Of a stretch of 64,000 nucleotides of DNA, positions 49,316 to 60,489 are shown piece by piece. Position 1 is the first letter of the stretch. Each line of letters begins with the position of its first letter. Source of the stretch: Trichoplax adhaerens (taxonomy: Eukaryota > Placozoa > Uniplacotomia > Trichoplacea > Trichoplacidae); NCBI RefSeq assembly GCF_000150275.1, contig NW_002060943.1, forward strand, positions 1,819,732 to 1,883,731, read 5' to 3'. A program made the translations under genes and the position numbers. A model generated the notes under the pieces. It ran no database searches. It worked only from the letters and a program-made list of their open reading frames with translations, and was not told the origin of the DNA.

Positions 49316-50431
49316 ATGGCTCATGTAAAATCTGTTACATCAACACCTACTACAACAACTACCACCACTACTCAGTCATGTCCAAGACGAGAAGAAAATC
49401 TTAAGGAAATCGCCGCAGAATCCAAAAAATTATTTCTCGATTTCATTGCTGATAGATCAGCTAAAGATGGTCAGGATCAAGGATGCATATCGCAATTAAC
49501 AAGGGAACATAATGAACTTCAAATTGAACCGACGTCACCAACAATACAAGTAGCTAGGACTATTCGACAGATTGGAGACGAATTAGACTCTGATCCGCAT
49601 CTAAATGGTTTACTTCATAAACTACATGTTACATCATCAACAGCTTATAGTACATTTAGACGCGTAGCAATGAGAATATTTCAAGATGGGCAGTTCAACT
49701 GGGGACGAATTATTACCCTCTTCTTCTTTGGATATCGCTTAACTATACGTGTATTATCGGAATCCCCTATTGTTGAGATGATTATTAGTTGGATAGCGCG
49801 TTTTATCTACGAAATATGTTCATTTTGGATTGCGGAATCTGGCGGTTGGGTACGTAAATAGAATAACTTTTTATTGTGTAATGATCCATTCCCTTCAATC
49901 CCTTTAAAATAAAACCATCGCGTCTTTCATTACAACAGTCCTGACGGACTGTTGGTGTGCGTCAACATATCAATGTTAAAATATCATTACAGCACATTTA
50001 TGTACAGTAGCTATGAACACTTAATGGATTCAATTTCTCGTTTTACTTTAACTTGGATAGTATTGTTCTTGCCGTGATGCGGTATAATATTCTTTCATGA
50101 AGGCTAGCAATGGATTATGACTTACAATGATGCTCATTGCGATTGTATCAGTTTTTAAAAATTGCTGTGATGTATCACCTTTTAAGACAAATTATTAAAT
50201 TTAGTACGTTTTTTTGCCATTAAATCGAATTCTTCCGTTCCTCTGGATTGACGGTAATAACTTTCAACGCTTAATTGCTATACTCATTTCGATTTTTATC
50301 GTTACGAATAGGACGCTATAACCCAATATATTCAACAAGCCGATTGGAAGAACAAGTATACACTCGGATTAATTGCTGTTGGTGTATTAGTGACGGCTTT
50401 TGTCACATGGCAACGATATAACAGTAGCTAA
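49316..50431 (+). CDS. BAX/BAK-type Bcl-2 family protein (apoptosis effector)
   Basis: Proteins of this type insert into the mitochondrial outer membrane and form pores that release cytochrome c. Two exons: 49316-49849 and 50312-50431, a phase 0 join, 217 residues. A Thr-rich N-terminus is followed by helix 1 (KKLFLDFIADRSAKDG), which resembles the BAX/BAK 'FIxDRA' helix. BH3: ARTIRQIGDELDSDPHLN. BH1: DGQFNWGRIITLFFFGYRL, with the canonical NWGR. BH2: ESGGWDAI, spanning the intron right after the Trp as in other Bcl-2 genes. The C-terminal anchor is LGLIAVGVLVTAFVTW followed by QRYNSS. Canonical BH1/BH2 and the BAX-like BH3 make effector type likely; BAX versus BAK is not decided. An in-frame ATG at 49244 would add a hydrophobic leader, which I consider untranslated. 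Confidence 0.92.
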
Positions 50432-53400
50432 ATCACTTTAAATGGTATTAGCAAATCCTTGTATTTATTGATAGCGAAAACTAAAATCTTGTCTAAGATT
50501 AGACTATTTGCTACTGTATTGTGGAAAATTTTATTGTGTAATTGATGAAATAATTCACACTATCAAATTGCGAGGAAATATATTGTACTGCGATTTTGTA
50601 AATTCTTCATGAAATTTGTATAAACGCTCTGTTAGATTTGTTTTACAATTTATATTGTATAATTTATTTCAAATGAAAAGGTAAGATTAAAACTCTGAAG
50701 AAATTTAAAGTTATAGTTATATATTACAAAGGAATCATCAATCGATCAAAGTGAATATACTTCTTATAGTCTGCTTTTAATAGCGAACTCTACCATCCAG
50801 TCAGAGATTTGAATAAACTTAAAGGATATTAAAATCACCGTTGTTGCACATGATTATCTCTACTATTCAGGATACTCGTATATGCATACTATACAGGTTT
50901 ACCACATGATGCCTATGACCACTATTACAATGCGCAATACAGTAAGGGCAGCTACATCGAATTAGATTTTAATGATGTGATTTTAAGTAATACTGTAAAA
51001 ACTATCCTAAATCCAACCAAGATCGTCAGTAGACATGTACCATTCCATAAATGAATCTGATAAAAAGTTTAGAAATTTTATACCCTAGAAAAGAATTAAT
51101 ACTAGAAAAAATTGTAAAAAATTTCTCTAAGCTGGATAATTTTACGTAATGAGCTAGTGAATTAACTAGGACAATGTCTCCTCTTATCTAACACGATGCT
51201 ACCAAGACTGAATCTAATTGAACGTTAAATCTATGAAAACGCTAGATCGCCTAATTTATCCAAATTATCACAGTAAAAATTTTATTTATCTAACTACATC
51301 TAAAGTAAGTCTATTTAGGTATCATTAGGTTTTAAGATAGAAAGGATACGTCCAAAATAAGACATAGGTCTAACCATTTTGATCAATGTGTTAAGGAAAA
51401 CAGGATTTGTCATGGTGTGAATCGATATACGCCGAAGGGCTCGATATTAAAAGCAGTTCAGAGTGATAGATTAAAAGTAAATTCAATTATATTAGCTCTT
51501 TTACATTCATACTTCAACTAAGCTAAACAAATGAGTTACCGAATTGCAAATAGTAATTATTAGAAAGTCGCTATCACTGTAAAAGAAAATATTATGTTTC
51601 AAATTACAAAATTATACAAAGATGGTAGTAGTAACAATGAATGGCTATCATCAAACAAATAAGGAATGACACAGCAATCGTAGCTACTGATAAAATTGAA
51701 TTAAGCAAGTTTATCAATATGATAATGGATACAAATAATCCGCTAAAGATGCCATTAGTCCAAACTTCCGAGGATGATTGAAAGTACTTATTCCAGTCTT
51801 TTCCGGCTTTAAAATAAATTAATACCTAGAAGAAATCGTGCAAGATACTGGTATAACTATTTGCTATCTTTACTAATCCACCTGCTTGTAAGTAAAAAGT
51901 ACAACAAATCAAGCGTTCAACATGTGTATACATTAGTGTGTAAAGACCTTGCTATATTCTAATTGAACTTTGTGAACACGCACAAAACTATTTAATAAAT
52001 AACTCAACAACAATCCGTTCCGTAGCTATTCTACATTGTAATGGTATTATCGTCGAAAATAGAGCAAAAATCAATTTTTAGTCATCATATGTACAATGCT
52101 TAAATTAATTCTCAATGGAACTAAAACAGAGTCTCAGTAAAAGTATTTAATCTTATCCGAAAGAATCAAGCTTTAGGGCAAGAGCATGGGTATTGACTGT
52201 TATTTGTACTCATAGTATCTATATTGTAATTTAGCGTGAAGATGCAGATATTATTCAATTAATTCTACTTATTATTAATTGACAAGATAGGGAATACTAA
52301 TGAAAGACAGGAAATACTGTAGATGAAACTAGACGTGTAAACAGAAATATATCCAATAGACCATGTGTTTCTGTCAGATCTGCTGTGAATACTTATTCGT
52401 TTACTTAGCAGAGTGCAGTATAGCAATAGATTTAATCATCACTTTCGAAAATTGCAATTGAAATCTCTAACATTTTAAACAGACGTTATAGCAATTTATG
52501 TACAGAACAGGCATTACAAGTAACCAAATTAGGTAGTTACGTAAAGCACCGTTTCACTATGTTGGACCTACTGAAAGAAATAAGGAAGCAACCATGTAGA
52601 ATAAGAAACCGCGAAATCCTGTCAGGCCTAAGATTCCAGCTGCAGTTCCACCTATACAGCTAACGGAAGTCCGACTGAAAGATAGAAAGAAATGAAACGA
52701 TTAATTCCAGTAGCATTTTTGAATCAGCGTGAAAGTATCATAACTGCACGTTCAAATCGCTTCCTTCAATACTCTTAAGACTTCCTGCAGTCCATATCAA
52801 GATAATTAATTTCTTTATAGTGTACAGTAATAACAGCGACTACTAAAGAGAAAAGAGATAATAGCCGTACATTGATCCACTATGCCTAGGTACAATAATG
52901 TAGTACAAGATATCTGAATTTTTGATGGATTGGATGTCGATTTGACGTCGGAAATGTATTACGATCCTATAGAAGATCGTCCTTCACTAGCAGTCATGAA
53001 CGGCAATGACTGTTGTTTACCATAGGTAGAAATGATTTCATTATATGTTAATTATTAATTCCTAATTGGATACAGTCTACATCTGGAGCACATTCCCTGC
53101 TCAAGCAATCTACTATCCTTCTATTAAGGAAGTACAGTGCAACATAAGCATGAACTTGAATTATACCTCATGTTATCTTGACCATAAACACCAAAATAAT
53201 AAATAATCATAATCGATTCCGTAAGGTACTGTATAATGTACGCGTCTATACAATCTCGTGTTTTAATCTACATGTACCGTCATTGCAAGATATTGGATGG
53301 AGATTGCCTACTGCATTTTAATTACTTCTTGACGATAGATCATGCAACATAAGATACTGCACAATTAAAAAGGAAAGGCTCCAAGGCTGATAGGATAAGC

Positions 53401-53530
53401 AATCAAGATTGAAGCTAATTTTGAATTCATTATAATTATAATGATTGGTAACAGCCATAGCCCATCCAATACAAGATTTCATTTACAATTATGAACTGCT
53501 GAACAACGAACGACATGTGGCGTGTTGAAT
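50432..53530. other. Gene-free AT-rich stretch
   Basis: Over 3 kb downstream of the BAX/BAK-type gene with no open frame of note and no recognisable exon or RNA gene on either strand. Confidence 0.5.
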
Positions 53531-54306
53531 CTGGGTTCGCATAGACACCAATTGCATTTATGGAAATTTGAGTAAAAGATATCATGGTAAGGGCAAAATG
53601 CAGTAATTCAGTCAATCATCTAGTAAAAGTATCCATTATACTGGCGATGACTATGCTATCATTGGAGAAGAACTAGTCGATTTGCTTATCCATGCAGCAT
53701 CGAGTAACAATGAATACCACCAGATCGGTTCACATAGACACCAATCGTATTTATGGAAATTTGAGTAAAAGATATCATGGTAAGGGCAAAATGCAGTAAT
53801 GCAGTCCATCATGTAGTAAAAGTGTCCATTATACTGGCGATGACTATGCTATCATTGGAGAAGAACTATTCGATTTGCTTTTCCATGCAGCATGGAGTAA
53901 CAATGAATATTATCCGATAGGTTCGCATGGACACCTATTGCACTTATGGAAATTTGAGTAAAAGATATCATAGTAAGGGCAAAATACAGTAATTTAATCA
54001 ATCATCTAGCAAAAGTATCCATTATACTGGCGATGACTATGCTATGATTGGAGAAGAACTAGTCGATTTGCTTATCCATGCAGCATCGAGTAACAATGAA
54101 TACCTCCAGATAGGTTCGCATAGACACCAATTGCATTGATGGAAATTTGAGTAAAAGATATCATGGTAAGGGCAAAATGCAGTAATGCAGTCCATCATGT
54201 AGTAAAAGTGTCCATTATACTGGCGATGACTATGCTATCATTGGAGAAGAACTAGTCGATTTGCTTACCCATGCAGCATCGAGTAATAATAAATACCACC
54301 AGAGAG
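53531..54306. repeat. 192-bp tandem repeat, four copies
   Basis: Copies start near 53531, 53728, 53920 and 54112 with GGTTCGCATAGACACCAATT. Each contains TGGAAATTTGAGTAAAAGAT, ATCATGGTAAGGGCAAAATG, CATTATACTGGCGATGACTA and GAGAAGAACTAGTCGATTTG. Copies differ by a few percent, so the array is fairly young. A copy is near nucleosome-repeat size. No coding frame runs through it. Confidence 0.85.
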
Positions 54307-56243
54307 GTTGGTATCACAAGTTGACTTACTGCAATGCAATTATCCGTGTATTGCTGTATGTCGTATTTCATTGGTTAAGCGTGATTTAATGGCTAAAAGG
54401 ATCATTCATCCATTATCATAGACTCACTTTGGAACTATAAATTGATCATCATATTATTATTTACAGCCTACTCATTTCAAAACTCACCAGTAATCGATGA
54501 TTCCATTATTGGTAAAAATGGCAATCGGGTTTAAAGGCTCTTTTTCTGCAATATTCAACATCAATCATCATCATAAGTCAACGACAAAGTATGCCATATC
54601 CATGGACAATTACCACTAAGTTGAGTATTTTCCCTACACTACAGCAATCACGCCTAGCTAAGCGCTATCATCAGTCTTACCTTTCATTTTCCACCTAAAT
54701 GATCCAAACGCAATCAATTTCCTTTCACTTTTTTCCTTTCTGCCTCTTTCTTCACCATTCACTTGCTGGAGTGGAGTTGATGGAGTAGGACGACGATGAA
54801 AGGTAAGAACTCCACTATAGTACCGTATGAAGCTGAGGTACTGTTTTAGACAGTATCCTTCAATCGCCATCATCCGTTTATCTAGTCAGCAACACGTCTA
54901 GCCAAGCACAGTACAATGTACCGTATACACGTACAGTACATCGGACTGTAGTATGGTGTAGACATGCGTAGTCAAATACTCCCTTGGTTGACAGAGAAGT
55001 GTCATCACGGTCTGGTTCGGTCCGGACCGGACTCCACTCACGTTCTACATCATCTAGTACACAGTATAGGCAAGTGTAGAGTAGAGAACTTTTTTTTTAG
55101 AGACCCTTATACAGAGATCTCTTATCCACGGTCTCTCCTGTGCACTATACAGTACGAGGGAAAAGGGCGATTCTGCAATCAAGACGAAAATGGAGCCTAC
55201 TGGGCACACACTGTAGAGTAAAAGCATGGGTGATACATACTCGAATCAACTACACGAGCTGAAGATAGAATTTTGAGCATCAGATTGAGAGCTTAAAACA
55301 TATCCCTGGTACACAGCAAGTCTACAAGCAGGGACTACTAGAAATCACTGCAGCGCAGTATAGTGTGCCTGTCAGCTCATTTGGATCATAGTGAAGCAAT
55401 ACAGACGTTCGTTACGCTTGAAGTGACCTAACAAATAACCGGCCTGCACATTTTCATCCTTCGGTACTGGTACTGGTATCGGTACCGGTACCGGTACCAG
55501 TGCCGGGGTGCCTCTCCCACTCTCGGGTAAATAAAGATGACAGAGACTCTTTCATTCAAGAATTTTTCTTTCTTTTTAATTTTAGCACAGTAGTCTCTCG
55601 CATGATTGCACCGATTATGGCAATGATTTACATTATATCCAGCCATAGAGTTTGTTTTTCGTTTAACTCTATGTCTCAAGCTCTTGAATGCGTTGACATA
55701 TTACTCCATCGCCTGTTCTGTACCGTGTCTATCATACCGATCGGATGATAAACATAAAGCCAATGTTGGCATCAGGGAAGACTTCGCACCAGGCCTACCC
55801 ACAATCACTATTCAATAAAATCAAAAATTAAAAGGAAAAATACAAGACTATATAGTCTTTTTTCTTACTAATAGCCTACTGTAGCACCTCTTCTTGGATG
55901 TATCTTGTCATTCACCATCTCCGATACTTTGTCCTATAGAACTCATCATCGCCAGTCAACCAACCTTAATTAGAGAGCCGTAGGGGGAACTTGTGTAACT
56001 GTCAAGTCTTCTACCGGCATCATCCTTGGCTAGATCTCTATCTTACAGAGGTCGTAGCATCATTTTTATTCATAACCAGTGAATACTCGTATTGTCTTTT
56101 CTATCTTGAATTCAAACTATCTCTCTCTCTCTCTCTTTATATATAGTATATATTAAACGCGTTATCTTATTCTTTACACCAGTTGTTGACTACGCGCATG
56201 ATATAATTTATTATCAATACGAACTTGGATACCAATAACTGTC
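54307..56243. other. Intergenic region upstream of P450 gene A, with duplicated 5' flank
   Basis: No supported gene. It contains a GGTACC/GGTACTG run at about 55462-55505. From about 55400 onward it is related to the region before P450 gene B (for example CTCCATCGCCTGTTCTGTAC against CTCTATCGCCTGTTCTATAC). A CT-dinucleotide run (56119-56137) and a TATATATAG (56138-56147) lie about 100 bases before the start codon. Confidence 0.55.
56119..56156 (+). promoter_or_regulatory. CT-repeat plus TATA-like core promoter of P450 gene A
   Basis: CTCTCTCTCTCTCTCT is followed by TTATATATAGTATATATT. An equivalent CT tract and TATATATATT precede P450 gene B at about 60392-60420, so the arrangement was kept after duplication. 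Confidence 0.45.
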
Positions 56244-59200
56244 ATGTCTTGCACTACTTTTCGAGTTTTCAAGCCCTCTCAAGTAACTACACAAGTATGC
56301 CATCCAACTGCTTCATATTTAGCAATGAGATATTCCACAACTTCTGCCAATCCAGTCCATCTTCACTCACAGATGCCCAATGTCAAATCCATGGATCAAA
56401 TCCCAGGACCCAAGGGCTTACCATTTATTGGCACCCTATTGGAATATACTAGAAATGATGGATGGGGATTTAAAAATTTTTTTGCCATGACACAAAAAAG
56501 ACGACGAGAATATGGACCAATCTATAAGGAGAATATCGGTAATAACCGGTTTGTAGTTGTGTCGACATCGCAAGATGTAGAAATAATATTACGTGCAGAA
56601 GGGAAATATCCAAATAGAAATCCAATTGCACCACTAGCAGAGTATCGAAAGAAACGTAATTTATCATTGGGAGTCACGCACTCGTAAGTAAGATTCCATT
56701 GGATATTTCAAACATAGTTTGATACAATCAAACTTCTTCAGAACTTACCAAATATTTATTCTAAATGATAATGTTGTACTGTACTGCTCGACAACTGCAC
56801 CTTACGATTTAGACTAAAGACTCAATACGTATTTTGATAATGTGATTGATCCAATCTGCATTAGAACAGTGTCGAAATAGATAAATTAATAATCATAATG
56901 CTAACAGAACTATAGCAAGATAACTTCAATACTATCGCCCAATGATACATACTGGACGCAATATTGTTACTTAAAATTGGTTAGCTAGCTATCCACTTAA
57001 TACTTGCACCAAATCGGTCACGATTTTCTACCACAATATTATTGTCATAACAAATCAACATACTGTAGTTACACCTACTGCCGATTAACGAGTTAATCTA
57101 ATATCTACATCTTCATCATTGACAAACTGATTAATAGAATAGCATCATTCTCATACTTACTGCTTGCAAATGTTAATTTTAGAAAAGATGAAGAATGGAA
57201 AAAATTTCGTAGTGCGATGGACAAGAAAATGATGAGACCACATGAAGTAACATGCTATTCCGATCGAATCAATGTTGTCAGCAATGATCTCATCCAACGT
57301 CTTAAACGATGTCGTGGCAACGACGGCATTATACCCGATATCGAGAAAGAAATTAATAAATATACAACAGAATGTAAGTAAAATCAATCGATTTACAGGA
57401 TAAAACGTTCTTACACAATCAATATCTGAATTAATTTACGTCTACGCGTATGTTACTAGCACGCAAAGATATAGAAGTAACATGACATCTATAGCTTACC
57501 CTCACTAATCTATTCGTAAACTACCGTTTACATCTAGCTATTGCCACTGTTCTTTTCGAAAAACGTTTGGGAATGTTCAAAGAGCCAATCGAACCTAAAA
57601 CTGAACAGTTCTGTCAATCTCTTACCAAAGTTTTAGAAGCTACTAATGAAATAGTGACTGTCCCTCCCTTCATTTTCAAGTATATTTTTACTAAGCATTG
57701 GAAAGAACTTATTAAATGGAGCGATATCGCTACCGAATTCGCTGATGAGATCGTTGAAGAGAAAAGAAAACAGATTGAAAAGAAGATTGCGAGCAATGAT
57801 AACATGACTCGATCAGACGATAGAGTCGATTTTCTTACTTATGTTATTGCTACGGGTAAATTAAGTCGAAGTGAAGCCAATGTAGCCATGATGGAATTAC
57901 TTTTCGGCGGAGTAGACACGGTATAATAAAAATGAATAACGATACAATGCTAGTGCTCGTCCAAATAAGAAGTTACTGTCGATAATTTGGCAAGGGTTGT
58001 GTAGGTTTTACAAATAGTGCAGAAACTAAATTAATACTAGCTACTTAAGCATTCATTCAATTTAGAAAATTACTTGCATAGTATTTATATTAATCCATAA
58101 CATAAAACTCTACAACTGTTACCATAAACATAATAACACATTATTTTTACGCTGTAGCAATTCGTTTATTGTACATGTCCAGCTCAGCATCATATACTAG
58201 TGGAGAGATAGGAGTCATCCATATGCATGTATTTGTGCATTCGATACTGACATTGTACAGTAATACTGTTATTTCTCAACTAAAATGGCTAATATATAAT
58301 GTTTATATTACATAGCAGAATATATTCATTAATTTGCTGCATTTAAATCTTAATCTCAATACGATGATGATGCTGTAAAATATATATCTGTATACTTATT
58401 ATTTAGGCAGCAACAACTATTCTATGGACTTTATATAATCTGGGTAAAAATCCACGCGTACAAGACAAATTACGAAGCGAGGTTCGTAGTATTATGAAAG
58501 ATAGTAAAGAACCAGATGCAAATTTGATAGAAAAGATGCCATATTTACGTTCGTGTGTGAAAGAAACATTGAGGTTAGAGTACCATTAATAGGGTAAACT
58601 ATGATATCAATTTTACGCCTTGTTGTATGATAATTTGTGATTCAATGACAGTAACATAGGATGCATTTTAACTAAATCAGTCATGTACATTTGTATAAAA
58701 ATATTCAAGTCAAATTTTTAACTATTATAGGATGCATTTTAACTAAATCAGTCATGTACATTTGTATAAAAATATTCAAGTCAAATTTTTCAACTATTAT
58801 AGACTTCAGCCAATTGCCTTTGCTCTGCCCCGAATCATTGGCAATGACCTTGTACTTAGCGGATATAAAGTACCAGCCAAGGTCTATTTCTTCATAGAAC
58901 AAGAAAAGCCTTTTAATGTAGACTGCTGCGAACGATTTATTTCTGATGCTTCCTAATACAACATCTATTTATATAATTATGTATAAAATAGACTTATGTT
59001 TTGATCGCAAATTACGTGATGGGTAGAGACGAGTCAGTTTTTCCCAATCCAAGCCAGTACATGCCGGAAAGATGGTTAAGAGGCAGCGATCGCCAAGGAT
59101 ACAATAGCGAGAGCCGATTTCAATATTTACCATTTGGTTTTGGTCCACGAATGTGTCTTGGAAAACGCGTAGCTGAGATGGAAATACATACTTTGCTATC

Positions 59201-59447
59201 AAAGGTTAGCTTGTTTAAACTTAACCTATTACCTCAAGGATAGAGATAATACCGTATATAGTATACGCGTATAGCACACATAACGATTTGATGATGATTA
59301 AAGGACATTATTCATTCTATTTACACAACGCAGCTAATTTTGGAATATGAGATAAAAACCATGAATCCTACCGAAAATACTCTTGTTAATAGGCTTGTCA
59401 TGGCCGCCAAGGATAAAATGATGATAGCACTTAATGATTTAAAGTAG
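56244..59447 (+). CDS. Mitochondrial-clan cytochrome P450, copy A
   Basis: Heme monooxygenase of the inner mitochondrial membrane, fed by adrenodoxin; the family acts mostly on sterols and related lipids, substrate here unknown. Seven exons: 56244-56683, 57183-57373, 57538-57920, 58407-58573, 58803-58881, 58992-59204 and 59334-59447, giving 528 residues with all phases consistent. The N-terminus carries a mitochondrial presequence (RYSTTSANP near its end), then the proline hinge MDQIPGPKGLPFIGTLLEY. I helix: FGGVDTAATTILWTL. K helix ExxR: SCVKETLRLQP. PERW motif: QYMPERWLRG. Heme loop: PFGFGPRMCLGKRVAE, with the axial Cys and the Arg residues typical of the mitochondrial clan. Intron 4 holds a 71-bp direct duplication. 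Copy B follows 1 kb downstream in the same orientation. Confidence 0.93.
58659..58801. repeat. 71-bp direct duplication in intron 4 of P450 copy A
   Basis: AGGATGCATTTTAACTAAAT ... AATATTCAAGTCAAATTTTT ... ACTATTATAG appears twice head to tail with a one-base difference. The second copy supplies the ATAG acceptor used by exon 5. Copy B has only a diverged single version. Confidence 0.85.
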
Positions 59448-60489
59448 ATATTATACTATGTTTGTTTTTATGATACGTCGTATGTATTCAATAATCATAC
59501 CCAGTACCTGACGAGATTTTACGAGTAAAATTAAGATTTTTACAACGTAAAATAAACTAGCAAGCAGATTAATGCTTTAACATTGTAGTCCCTTTCAAAG
59601 ATCTGATATTATAAACTATAGCTTCTATTTATTAATAGTAAATTAAACTAGTAATACCACATCTGAGCTCATTCCAATCTAAATTGTTTATCCAAATTAA
59701 TAAAAGATACCGATGTTCCAAGCTACCAACTTCGAATATTTCTAATGGCCTTATAGAGCACATATTTTATTCAGACATGCAGTTCTACACTACATACTAT
59801 CACTGTATTGCCTTGATAAAACTACTGTTATTAGCTGAAATCACTACATGAAGTAACCAGCGAAATAGTCGGCATCTACATTTTCAGTTACCTAATTCGA
59901 TCATTTCCTGGTCCTTGCTAAGAACAGCCATAGACTACAGCGGATAGAGAAAATACTCTACGGTACCGGCCTGAATCTCTCGAAAGTATTTATACTGTAC
60001 TCTATCGCCTGTTCTATACACTATCTTCGATACAGACCGGATCATAATCAAGTCAACGTTTGCATTAGCAACACTAAAATCGAATTGGAGAGGCTGCACC
60101 GCTACCTTTTTCAATCATTATACTGTACTGTATCATTCAATCCTCCTCTAATATCTCTCTATTGACTGTGGAGAAATTGTTCCAGTTATTAACATAGAAT
60201 AGTTCATTAATGTCAATCAACTAATTCAACCATCCTTGATTGAAGAACTCACAGGAGAAACGTCTGCAACAGTCATGTCTTCCATTGGTATCTCATCCTT
60301 TGCCTACATCTCTAGCTTACAGTGGCCGTAAAATCATTTCAGTTCAGTTCATATTGACCTTCTCCATCTTAAATTAAAAGTATTTCTCTGTTCCTCTCTC
60401 TCTTTCTATCTATATATATTGGACGTATTACCTTATTCTTGACACCGATTGGGCGATTCCTGCCAAGATTTATATAAACTTAGATACCA
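59448..60489. other. Spacer between P450 copies, including duplicated promoter flank
   Basis: The right part (from about 59850) is homologous to the flank before copy A (shared CTATCGCCTGTTCT, CATCTCTAGCTTACAG-type and CT-repeat segments). The left part carries the 3' UTR of copy A. No other gene is seen. Confidence 0.6.

Noticed and set aside
55462-55505. GGTACC/GGTACTG run as a CRISPR-like or coding repeat
   Set aside because: Units are 6 bases with no spacers; a simple repeat in animal DNA.
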